A stretch of DNA of 64,000 nt, taken from the NCBI RefSeq assembly GCF_039523435.1, contig NZ_BAAAFH010000022.1:930001-994000 (forward strand), in the 5' to 3' direction. Source of the DNA: Wandonia haliotis. GTDB lineage: Bacteria; Bacteroidota; Bacteroidia; Flavobacteriales_D; Crocinitomicaceae. Both the position numbers and the translations under genes were made by a program. Below the pieces are notes generated by a model. It did not search any database, was not told where the DNA came from, and saw only the letters and a program-made list of their open reading frames with translations. Below, piece by piece: positions 8,343-16,388 of the stretch (position 1 is the stretch's first letter; each line of letters begins with the position of its first letter).

Positions 8343-9167
8343 TTATAAATAATCAGTCAATTTACTCTCTTTTCTGTTATAAAAATATAAGCCTGACATA
8401 AAGAATAACATGACAATAAATAAGTTAATTACCCAGATCCATTTAAAAGCACCAAAATCGAACAAACTCCAACGCCATAACTCCACAACATTCGCCATTG
8501 GGTTAAAGTCGAGAACAAACTTGTACTGTTCGGGTAACAGGTCGCTTCCAAAGAAAACAGGAGAAAACCAAATACCAAAATACATAAGAAACGGAACAAG
8601 ATGCAAAACATCCCGTTTTTTTGTCGCCAGGACAGATATCCAGAAAACAAGACAAAGACCGCATACGGTATTATACAGTAACACCAGCGGGAGAAAGATA
8701 ATTTTCCAGGAAAGAGACTGCCCGAAATAGATCAACAACAGAACCAACAAAAGCAGACTAATGCCCAATTCGACAAGTGCTGTCAGTGTTTTGGACAATG
8801 GAATAATGCTTTTCGGAAAATAAATCTTTTTTATCAGGTGTGCCGACTCCTGTATACCAAAGGCCCCTGAGTTTACAATGTATGAAAAATAGTTCCACCC
8901 CAGTAAACCACTGAGTACATATACCGGGTAATCAATCCCATCCGTTTTCCAGTTTAGCAAAAAGCCGAAAAAAAAGGTATAAATGAACAATGCCGTTAAA
9001 GGTTGTAGAACTGTCCATCCCAACCCTATGAATGTTTGGGCATACTTTACTTTCAGATCTCTTTGTGCAAATACCAGAATCAGATTCCTGTATTTCCATA
9101 TCTGCCGGAAGAAGAACCCAAGTGTTTCCGTTCTGGACGAATAAACTGTAACTTCTTTATCTTCCAT
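8343..9167 (-). CDS. ABC-2 type polysaccharide export permease (Wzm-like)
   Basis: The protein has 274 aa with about six membrane segments. The N-terminal region FAQRDLKVKYAQTFIGLGWTVLQPL is typical of polysaccharide/polyol ABC-2 permeases (KpsM/Wzm/TagG group). Starts are possible at 9188 (ATG) or 9167 (ATG); the latter is used because the overlap with the upstream gene is only 11 nt, but the choice is uncertain. With the Wzt-like ATPase it forms the inner-membrane exporter of this locus. The gene following at 8250 is separated by 92 nt, in which no gene or clear terminator is seen. Confidence 0.85.
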   Translation of the reverse strand: MEDKEVTVYSSRTETLGFFFRQIWKYRNLILVFAQRDLKVKYAQTFIGLGWTVLQPLTALFIYTFFFGFLLNWKTDGIDYPVYVLSGLLGWNYFSYIVNSGAFGIQESAHLIKKIYFPKSIIPLSKTLTALVELGISLLLLVLLLIYFGQSLSWKIIFLPLVLLYNTVCGLCLVFWISVLATKKRDVLHLVPFLMYFGIWFSPVFFGSDLLPEQYKFVLDFNPMANVVELWRWSLFDFGAFKWIWVINLFIVMLFFMSGLYFYNRKESKLTDYL

Positions 9168-10275
9168 TGTAAAATCGTTTGACTGCATCACATACTTCTA
9201 CAACATCCTGTTCAGTCATCCCGGTATGCAAAGGCAATCGTAATAAGGACCCCGAAACGTGATCAGTAACAGGAAGAGTGCCCGAGGGAAATTTCTTTCC
9301 CATTTTGGAAGTATGCAACGGAATGTAATGAAACATTGCTTCGATTCCCTTCTCCGAAAGATGGTGACGCAGAGCTTCTCGTTCCTCTTCGGATCGCGCA
9401 AGCAAATAGAACAAATGTATATTCTCCTGTAGTTTATGCTCCGGCAAAATTAAATCTGCATAACTACTTAACTCATTAAAGTAAATCCGGCTCAATTCTT
9501 TCCTTTTGTTCAGGATATGTGCGCGGTTTAACAGATTATCATACAAAGCTACTGCATTGAGTTCATTCATTTGGTATTTGGACCCTGTATCTACCCACTC
9601 ATAATAGGGAACTTTTTGCGTCTCAAATCGCGTCCTGTTTGTCCCGATATGATAAATCGCATCCAATCTATCCATAAAATCTGGAGTGTTTACGAGTAAC
9701 ACCCCTCCCTGAATGGCTGAAATCTGCTTGGTTATATCAAAACTGATTACTCCCATGTCACCTATGGTTCCCAACGGCTGTCCATTATATGAATTACCAA
9801 AAGCCATTGCCGCATCCTCAATCATTATAAGCTGATGTGCGTCACACAATTGCCGTATTGCATCAAGATTAGTGGAATGCCCTCCATAGTGTGTTACAAC
9901 GACAGCTCTTGTTTTCTCTGATATTTTTTTTTCAATTTCAGTAAATGCTAAATTGAAGTCACTTATAGAAATATCAGCAAACACCGGAATGGCACCATGA
10001 GAGACAAAAGCATTTGCGGTCGAGACAAAAGTAAAAGAGGGCATGATGATTTCATCCCCGGGTCGGATGTCCATTGCTTTCGCAATCATTTCCAGCCCAC
10101 CTGTAGCAGAATGCGTTAATAAATGATACGTATTTTGTCCAAAAACCAAAGCCAGCTCTTCCTGACACAAGGCTGAATATTTTTTATTCCTGAAAAATTC
10201 GTAATCAGAAAATAAATCAGCCATGTACCGATTATACTTGTCTGACTGAAATACGCTATTAAACCGAATCTTCAT
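9157..10275 (-). CDS. DegT/DnrJ/EryC1/StrS-family sugar aminotransferase, WecE/RffA-like
   Basis: The protein has 372 aa. It matches dTDP-4-amino-4,6-dideoxygalactose transaminase (WecE) along its length: GDEIIMPSFTFVSTANAFV (74-92), IEDAAMAFG with the PLP-contacting Asp154, SFDITKQISAIQGG with the Schiff-base Lys183, GTNRTRF, TGSKYQMNELNAV and, near the C-terminus, FHYIPLH. Such enzymes move an amino group from glutamate to a keto-dideoxysugar bound to dTDP, giving an aminosugar donor for surface glycans. It appears to be the first gene of the export cluster. Dehydratase and acetyltransferase genes that would complete the pathway are not next to it; the GNAT at 20231-20761 is a possible partner. 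Confidence 0.85.
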   Translation of the reverse strand: MKIRFNSVFQSDKYNRYMADLFSDYEFFRNKKYSALCQEELALVFGQNTYHLLTHSATGGLEMIAKAMDIRPGDEIIMPSFTFVSTANAFVSHGAIPVFADISISDFNLAFTEIEKKISEKTRAVVVTHYGGHSTNLDAIRQLCDAHQLIMIEDAAMAFGNSYNGQPLGTIGDMGVISFDITKQISAIQGGVLLVNTPDFMDRLDAIYHIGTNRTRFETQKVPYYEWVDTGSKYQMNELNAVALYDNLLNRAHILNKRKELSRIYFNELSSYADLILPEHKLQENIHLFYLLARSEEEREALRHHLSEKGIEAMFHYIPLHTSKMGKKFPSGTLPVTDHVSGSLLRLPLHTGMTEQDVVEVCDAVKRFYNGR

Positions 10276-10408
10276 TTCAACTAAAACTCATTCTCTTAAA
10301 AGGCTTCCGAAACAACAAAAGCAGTAGTTTGTTCTATTCTATACACACCTAATTACCAGCGCAAAATAGAAAAACTTATTCAATAAAACCCAGCAGTTTT
10401 AGTTTTTC

Positions 10409-11437
10409 TTATCTCCACCTGCTTCGGCTCTTTCCTTTGAAAGGACTATCCATTGCCCACTGCAAAAAGAACTCAAATCCTCCTCTTGAACGAGAGATTG
10501 CTGTCAGATTACTTGTGTTTACATCGTACGAAAATCCTACAGATAGACCCGACCAGGAAAACATTGCCTTCGTAATTAGTGCGTCTTTATTTCTATAGAA
10601 TAATCCCAATGACACGGAAACATCAGAATTAGAGTTATAACGGGAACTCCCTTCAAATACATATTTACCGTAAGTTCCGAAAATAATTTCCTGTGATTTC
10701 CCCTGAACAGCATAATACACGCCCGGTTCCAGCGCAAAATTTGATTTCCCTACCTGAAAAACAGCATTGGCAAAAGCTGTAAATCGTATGGCTAGTTTTT
10801 CACTTCCGACTTTAATAAATGAATAATTCGGACGATTCAAATGATATGCACCCGCTCCCACATTAATTCTGTTTTGTATTAATGACCGACGACTTCTTCT
10901 CTTACTTTTTTCGTAGGAATACAACAAACCTGCTCCCATATCAAAGTGAAAAAGATTCATCTTTTCAAAATTCTCCTGATTGCTTAAAGATGAATTAAAC
11001 CCTGTACCATCAAATTGTGCGCTCCACGTTCCCATATCTTTTAAAGAACGTTGACCAAATCCGACATACAATCCCCCTCCTAGTTTATGGCTTTCTTCCA
11101 GAATAACATGGTAAGCAGCATTCAAACTAGCGCTGGTTGTACTCATTCTCTCATCCCCGGCCTGATCATTAAAAAAATTAACTCCCATGGCAAGATATCC
11201 TTTTCTTCCCTCATTAAATCTTGAATCTACTGAAAATCCGAATGTACTATAGGGTCTTGCCACGCTGTTCCACTGTGAACGGTAATTAACAACAGCACGA
11301 AGACCGTGATTAGCCCCCACCAATGCCGGATTCAGATTCAATGGTGAATAACTCACGTTCGAAAAGTGAATATCCTGCCCTTTACTTTGTAAAAACGACA
11401 TGATCGCTATACATATTATTAGTCCTCTCTTCATCAC
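10409..11437 (-). CDS. PorP/SprF family type IX secretion membrane protein
   Basis: The protein has 342 aa with a signal peptide (cleavage probably after KGQ, near residue 21). The mature start QDIHFSNVSYSPLNLNPALVGA is the hallmark of PorP/SprF proteins, followed by many amphipathic beta strands expected of an outer-membrane barrel. These proteins attach to the T9SS and help display or anchor particular large partners; SprF is paired with the gliding adhesin SprB. Here the gene lies 14 nt downstream of a large SprB-repeat protein with a CHU_C-type C-terminus, the usual genetic pairing. It is most likely co-transcribed with that protein and dedicated to it. Confidence 0.9.
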   Translation of the reverse strand: MMKRGLIICIAIMSFLQSKGQDIHFSNVSYSPLNLNPALVGANHGLRAVVNYRSQWNSVARPYSTFGFSVDSRFNEGRKGYLAMGVNFFNDQAGDERMSTTSASLNAAYHVILEESHKLGGGLYVGFGQRSLKDMGTWSAQFDGTGFNSSLSNQENFEKMNLFHFDMGAGLLYSYEKSKRRSRRSLIQNRINVGAGAYHLNRPNYSFIKVGSEKLAIRFTAFANAVFQVGKSNFALEPGVYYAVQGKSQEIIFGTYGKYVFEGSSRYNSNSDVSVSLGLFYRNKDALITKAMFSWSGLSVGFSYDVNTSNLTAISRSRGGFEFFLQWAMDSPFKGKSRSRWR

Positions 11438-11451
11438 TCGTTTTTTATCTG

Positions 11452-14400
11452 TTATCTAAGTAGGTTGATATTCCCCGACATTTCTATTTCTTTCCCGCTT
11501 TCCGTAGTAGCATAAACCCGGTAAACAAATGAGGCAGTATTCAACGGTTTTCCTTTATACGTACCATCCCAGCAATCGTTTACACTCTCCGACTCATATA
11601 CTAACTGCCCCCATCTGTTAAACACCTGTATAGAGTATGAAAGAATGCAATCCTTCTCCCCATGAACACAGAAACCGTCGTTATTTCCATCGGAATTTGG
11701 TGAGAACATAGTTGGTATGAATAACTCTCCACAACTGGACTCAACATAAATAGTCAAAGATGCTTCCTGTTCACATCCTTCCGGTGAGATTACTGTCACG
11801 GTATAGGTTGTTGTTTCCGAAGGTGTTGCTACCGGACTGGCACAATTCGTGCAACTTAACCCGACAGCCGGAGTCCAGTTATACGACAGGTCTGTTGAAG
11901 AAGGGTCTACATCAGCCTGTAAAAGAACACTTTCTCCTTCTTTGATCATATCAGTTTCTGATGATACAACCAGAGAGAAATTTCCATCACTTTCAACAAC
12001 TGACTCAGCATATGCAGAACATCCATTATTGTCTGTAATTGTAACTCCATAGGAACCAGCAGAAATATTATTCAATGTATTGGTTGTACCCTGATTTCCA
12101 TCCCACAAATAGGTAAATGGTGCTTCCCCGTTTTGAGGCGTTGCCACAAGGTTACCATCAGCGTTATCACATGTCGGGTTTGTACCGCTAAAGTTAATAG
12201 TCAGTGGTTGCGGATCGATAATGGATACTGATTCGGCATCCTGACAACCATTTGCATCCGTTACTGTCACCGTATATGTTCCTGATGATAAACCAGATGC
12301 CGTATTTCCGACCCCGTTTGGTGTATCCCAACTATATTGGTACGGTCCTGTACCATTTGCCACTGCAATAGTTATTTCAGCATCTTCCCCTCCATTACAA
12401 ATTAACTCAACTATATCTGACACAGTAATAACAGGAAAATCAGTTTGTGGATTTATAGTTATCGTGGTAATTGCTGACTCGCATCCTGTCGTATTATCGA
12501 TAACAGTAAATTGATAACTCCCTATACCCAATCCGCTGAATACGGTTGAACTTTGCGGAGCTCCTCCATTAATCAGGTAGGAATAATCAGCCCCTAAAGG
12601 AGAATTTATTTGTAGGGTCGCAGTAGGGTCTGTACAGGTTGGAGGAACGGTTATTGATACATCAGGTGCAGCTGGAGGAGTACTACTTTCAATAGTAACA
12701 TTGACCGTTGTACTGCTTACGCAACCATCTGAGTTCGTTACTGTGAAATTATAGGTTCCTGAGGACAGACCACTCAAAGTAGTTGTCGTTCCACTTCCGC
12801 TGATTCCACCCGGGTTTATCGTCCAACTACCCGATGGTAGACCACTCAGATCAACACTTCCCGTTGGGGTTGTGCAGTCCGGTTGGGTGATGGTGCCGAC
12901 TACCGGAGCTAAAGGTGTAACAGGCGCTGTGTTGATAACAACATTAGCTGTTGCACTACTTACGCAACCATCTGAGTTGGTTACTGTATAGTTATACGTT
13001 CCCGAGGACAGACCACTCAAAGTAGTTGTCGTTCCACTGCCACTGATTCCACCCGGGTTAATCGTCCAGCTACCCGATGGTAAACCACTCAGATCAACAC
13101 TCCCCGTTGGGGTTGTGCAGTCCGGTTGGGTGATGGTGCCGACTACCGGAGCTGAAGGTGTAACAGGCGCTGTATTGATAACAACATTTACCGTTGCACT
13201 GCTTACGCAACCATCTGAGTTGGTTACTGTATAGTTATACGTTCCTGAGGACAGACCACTTATCGTGGTAGTCGTTCCACTACCGCTGATTCCACCCGGG
13301 TTTATCGTCCAGCTACCCGATGGTAGACCACTCAGGTCAACACTTCCCGTTGGGGTTGTGCAGTCCGGTTGGGTGATGGTACCGACTACCGGAGCCGAAG
13401 GTGTAACAGGTGCTGTATTGATAACAACATTTACCGTTGCACTGCTTACGCAACCATCTGAGTTGGTTACTGTATAGTTATACGTGCCGGGGGACAAACC
13501 ACTCAAAGTAGTTGTCGTTCCACTGCCGCTAATTCCTCCCGGGTTAATCGTCCAGCTACCCGATGGTAAACCACTCAGGTCAACACTTCCCGTTGGGGTT
13601 GTGCAGTCCGGCTGGGTGATGGTGCCGACTACCGGAGCTGAAGGTGTAACAGGTGCTGTATTGATAACAACATTAGCTGTTGCACTGCTTACGCAACCAT
13701 CCGAATTCGTTACTGTGAAGTTATAGGTTCCTGAGGACAAACCGCTTATCGTGGTAGTCGTTCCACTGCCACTGATTCCACCCGGGTTTATCGTCCAACT
13801 ACCCGATGGTAGACCACTCAGGTCAACACTTCCCGTTGGGGTTGTGCAGTCCGGCTGGGTGATGGTGCCGACTACCGGAGCTGAAGGTGTAACANNNNNN
13901 NNNNNNNNNNNNNNNNNNNNNNNNNNNNNNNNNNNNNNNNNNNNNNNNNNNNNNNNNNNNNNNNNNNNNNNNNNNNNNNNNNNNNNNNNNNNNNNNNNNN
14001 NNNNNNNNNNNNNNNNNNNNNNNNNNNNNNNNNNNNNNNNNNNNNNNNNNNNNNNNNNNNNNNNNNNNNNNNNNNNNNNNNNGCTACCCGATGGTAGACC
14101 ACTCAGGTCAACACTTCCCGTTGGGGTTGTGCAGTCCGGTTGGGTGATGGTGCCGACTACCAGAGCCGAAGGTGTAACAGGCGCTGTGTTGATAACAACA
14201 TTTACCGTTGCACTGCTTACGCAGCCATCCGAATTCGTTACTGTATAGTTATACGTGCCCGAGGACAAACCACTCAAAGTAGTTGTCGTTCCACTGCCGT
14301 TGATTCCACCCGGGTTTATCGTCCAACTACCCGATGGTAGACCACTCAGGTCAACACTCCCCGTTGGGGTTGTGCAGTCCGGTTGGGTGATGGTGCCGAC

Positions 14401-16152
14401 TACCGGAGCTGAAGGTGTAACAGGCGCTGTGTTGATAACCACATTTGCCGTTGCACTGCTTACGCAGCCATCCGAATTCGTTACTGTATAGTTATACGTT
14501 CCTGAGGACAGTCCATTTATCGTGGTAGTCGTTCCGCTGCCACTGATTCCGCCCGGATTTATCGTCCAGCTACCCGATGGTAGACCACTCAGGTCAACAC
14601 TCCCCGTTGGGGTTGTGCAGTCCGGTTGAGTGATAGTACCGACTACCGGAGCCGAAGGTGCTGTTACATTAATTGTTGTATTTATACATGTTCCGGGGTT
14701 TCCGTCACATCCCACCGCAGCTCTTGCATAGTAAGTTGTTGTTGATGTTGGAGATACATTTATACTTGGTCCGGTATTAAAAGGAACACCTCCACAAGGA
14801 GCCGTGAACCACTCTGTTGTAGGACCACCATCTACTGCTGTTAATGTAACAGTTTCCCCAACACAAATATCAGAATCAGATACGGTAATACCTGAAATAT
14901 CAACCGTACCGGTTGTAACATTAATAGTAACATCGCTTGAACAATATCCTACTTCAGCTCTGATCGTAACTGAACCGGTATAAGTACCCGGATCATATGT
15001 AGAGCCAGAAATAACACCTCCTCCGGACACAACAGACCAAGTTACTGCAGGGTTATTATGTGTTCCTCCAAGGGTATACGTTAATGCTCTTGTTTCTCCA
15101 CATAAGTCTGTTATATCTGTGGTATTGGTAACTGTAGTATTCTGTCGGTAACGCAATACGGCTGATTGTCCGGTAAAATCATGTCCTGTTGCCCCACCAC
15201 AGGCATTAGGTGATCCACAACCCGAATTGGAGGTAACATTGATACGATGATTTCCTGAAGTATTTGCATTAAAAGTGACTGTATTTGTCCCAACAGAACT
15301 AACAGGACCGTACCCTGCACAAGTTGTACCTGAACCCCAGGCCTGCATATAAGCTGTAGATAAAGCTGAGCCACATGTTGCTGTCCCCAGATTCTCAACC
15401 GTATAATTTATACCGTTCACTAACGAGAGTTCAGAATAAGTTCCGGAACCAGCACACCAGGTTCCCGACCAATTCGTACAACTTGGTGCGGTTGGAGTTG
15501 CTCCATTCGAGACAGCTGTATATCCTACCTCTGTTGGTACTCCTCCACTACCGGGAACAGTATACGTAATTCTTAAAACCGGACGTTTATTAACATCTGT
15601 TGAACCGTTCCCAACTCCATCTGACCCATGGATTCGAAAACCAAAGTTTCCTGAACTACGCAAAAAACCTAAGTTAACAGGTACTGTTGTGTTACTATTC
15701 AGAAAAGTAATCCCATTTGCATTAATTGCTCTGGTTTTCTGACCTGTTGGATCTAAATTGGCACTACTCGCTTCATGTCGGGGAGTAAGACCGATAGCAT
15801 TCCATATCTGTGCAGCTGTCATTGATCCCGGGTTCCCGGTAAAGAATCGCATATGGTTGTTATCTGCAAAACCACTACTCGTCTCTACCCAAAAAATCAC
15901 TTCAGCGGATGTAATTGTGGCACAAGAAGGTATGTAATTCTGAATTTCAAAGCGTGCCCATCCCCTGTTCTCCTGGCTAACCCCTGAATATAGATACCCA
16001 TACGATTTGGTAGACGCATCATAAATACGTCCTGAATTCGGATTCACAGGTCCCGTACAGGGAACATCAACTATTGTTTGAGATATAACTGATCCTGTAC
16101 TAAGGATAGATAATGCCAATGCAATACATCTGATACATTTCTGGAAAAACAT
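11452..16152 (-). CDS. giant SprB-repeat surface protein with gliding-motility-associated (CHU_C) C-terminus; contains an assembly gap
   Basis: The protein has about 1566 aa from the ATG at 16152, which gives a signal peptide aligned to that of the paralogue at 19019; an upstream in-frame ATG at 16191 lacks this. Order of parts: signal peptide ending at SVISQ; N-terminal domain shared with the paralogue (VDVPCTGPVNPNSGR...); Ig-like segments; at least eight 81-aa tandem repeats (PSAPVVGTITQPDCTTPTG...); two SprB-type repeats (GPYQYSWDT..., APFTYLWDG...); and the C-terminal sorting domain with FIPTMFSPNSDGNNDGF and VFNRWGQLVYE. It should be exported by the T9SS and held at the cell surface. 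The PorP/SprF gene follows directly. 188 N fall within the third repeat, so the true length is unknown. Confidence 0.88.
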   Translation of the reverse strand: MFFQKCIRCIALALSILSTGSVISQTIVDVPCTGPVNPNSGRIYDASTKSYGYLYSGVSQENRGWARFEIQNYIPSCATITSAEVIFWVETSSGFADNNHMRFFTGNPGSMTAAQIWNAIGLTPRHEASSANLDPTGQKTRAINANGITFLNSNTTVPVNLGFLRSSGNFGFRIHGSDGVGNGSTDVNKRPVLRITYTVPGSGGVPTEVGYTAVSNGATPTAPSCTNWSGTWCAGSGTYSELSLVNGINYTVENLGTATCGSALSTAYMQAWGSGTTCAGYGPVSSVGTNTVTFNANTSGNHRINVTSNSGCGSPNACGGATGHDFTGQSAVLRYRQNTTVTNTTDITDLCGETRALTYTLGGTHNNPAVTWSVVSGGGVISGSTYDPGTYTGSVTIRAEVGYCSSDVTINVTTGTVDISGITVSDSDICVGETVTLTAVDGGPTTEWFTAPCGGVPFNTGPSINVSPTSTTTYYARAAVGCDGNPGTCINTTINVTAPSAPVVGTITQPDCTTPTGSVDLSGLPSGSWTINPGGISGSGTTTTINGLSSGTYNYTVTNSDGCVSSATANVVINTAPVTPSAPVVGTITQPDCTTPTGSVDLSGLPSGSWTINPGGINGSGTTTTLSGLSSGTYNYTVTNSDGCVSSATVNVVINTAPVTPSALVVGTITQPDCTTPTGSVDLSGLPSGSXXXXXXXXXXXXXXXXXXXXXXXXXXXXXXXXXXXXXXXXXXXXXXXXXXXXXXXXXXXXXXXVTPSAPVVGTITQPDCTTPTGSVDLSGLPSGSWTINPGGISGSGTTTTISGLSSGTYNFTVTNSDGCVSSATANVVINTAPVTPSAPVVGTITQPDCTTPTGSVDLSGLPSGSWTINPGGISGSGTTTTLSGLSPGTYNYTVTNSDGCVSSATVNVVINTAPVTPSAPVVGTITQPDCTTPTGSVDLSGLPSGSWTINPGGISGSGTTTTISGLSSGTYNYTVTNSDGCVSSATVNVVINTAPVTPSAPVVGTITQPDCTTPTGSVDLSGLPSGSWTINPGGISGSGTTTTLSGLSSGTYNYTVTNSDGCVSSATANVVINTAPVTPLAPVVGTITQPDCTTPTGSVDLSGLPSGSWTINPGGISGSGTTTTLSGLSSGTYNFTVTNSDGCVSSTTVNVTIESSTPPAAPDVSITVPPTCTDPTATLQINSPLGADYSYLINGGAPQSSTVFSGLGIGSYQFTVIDNTTGCESAITTITINPQTDFPVITVSDIVELICNGGEDAEITIAVANGTGPYQYSWDTPNGVGNTASGLSSGTYTVTVTDANGCQDAESVSIIDPQPLTINFSGTNPTCDNADGNLVATPQNGEAPFTYLWDGNQGTTNTLNNISAGSYGVTITDNNGCSAYAESVVESDGNFSLVVSSETDMIKEGESVLLQADVDPSSTDLSYNWTPAVGLSCTNCASPVATPSETTTYTVTVISPEGCEQEASLTIYVESSCGELFIPTMFSPNSDGNNDGFCVHGEKDCILSYSIQVFNRWGQLVYESESVNDCWDGTYKGKPLNTASFVYRVYATTESGKEIEMSGNINLLR
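12686..14660 (-). repeat. tandem 243-bp (81-aa) coding repeat array
   Basis: The landmark gatggtgccg (or a one-base variant) recurs at 12889, 13132, 13375, 13618, 13861, 14146, 14389 and 14632. Every interval is exactly 243 bp except the one holding the N run, which is 285. Units are nearly identical in DNA and differ at a few synonymous or conservative positions (SWTINPGGISGSG versus GINGSG; YNYTVTNSDG versus YNFTVTNSDG). The array encodes a Thr/Ser/Gly-rich beta-sandwich stalk in the surface protein. Long open frames on the opposite strand here arise only from the repetition. Confidence 0.9.
13895..14082. other. assembly gap (188 N) within the repeat array
   Basis: The run of N sits inside the 243-bp repeats. 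The flanking landmarks are 285 bp apart, 42 bp more than one period, so 188 is not the true length if the array keeps its register; 146 or 389 nt would fit eight or nine units. Confidence 0.95.
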
Positions 16153-16318
16153 ACTGTTTATTTCTTTAATTAATCTTAAACCACACTCCACACATTTGTA
16201 GAATGAGCAACAAAATCAGTCTCAACAGATGCTTAACCCTTGTGATGTAGTAGTAGTCAGATCTGTTATATCGGTTCTGTCTTCACAATACGCAAAACGA
16301 ACCTAAATAATTTTAAAA

Positions 16319-16366
16319 CAAATATATACGCTATATATACTTCATTTCAAGAGGGGCTACCCCCTC
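16319..16366 (-). promoter_or_regulatory. promoter with 16-nt inverted repeat, upstream of the giant surface protein (copy 1)
   Basis: Reading the minus strand: the inverted repeat GAGGGGGTAGCCCCTC (16366-16351), then directly TTG (16350-16348), a 21-nt spacer, and TATATTTG (16326-16319). TTG/TTTG plus TAnnTTTG is the Bacteroidota promoter form. The 5' leader to the ATG at 16152 would be about 160 nt. In this copy the repeat is flanked by a further 7-nt inverted pair (ttcattt/aaatgaa, 16341-16347 and 16367-16373). The same unit with identical spacing precedes the paralogue at 19019. The repeat may be an operator abutting the -33 element. Confidence 0.65.
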
Positions 16367-16388
16367 AAATGAAATTTTTATATCTTCT

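Noticed and set aside
13265..14491. Long plus-strand open frames opposite the repeat array
   Set aside because: They repeat with the 243-bp period and exist only because one repeat unit lacks stops in that frame; the minus-strand protein is clearly the coding one.
12686..14660. Possible CRISPR array, because of regular repeats
   Set aside because: The period is 243 bp, the units are contiguous coding DNA with no variable spacers, and no cas genes are present.
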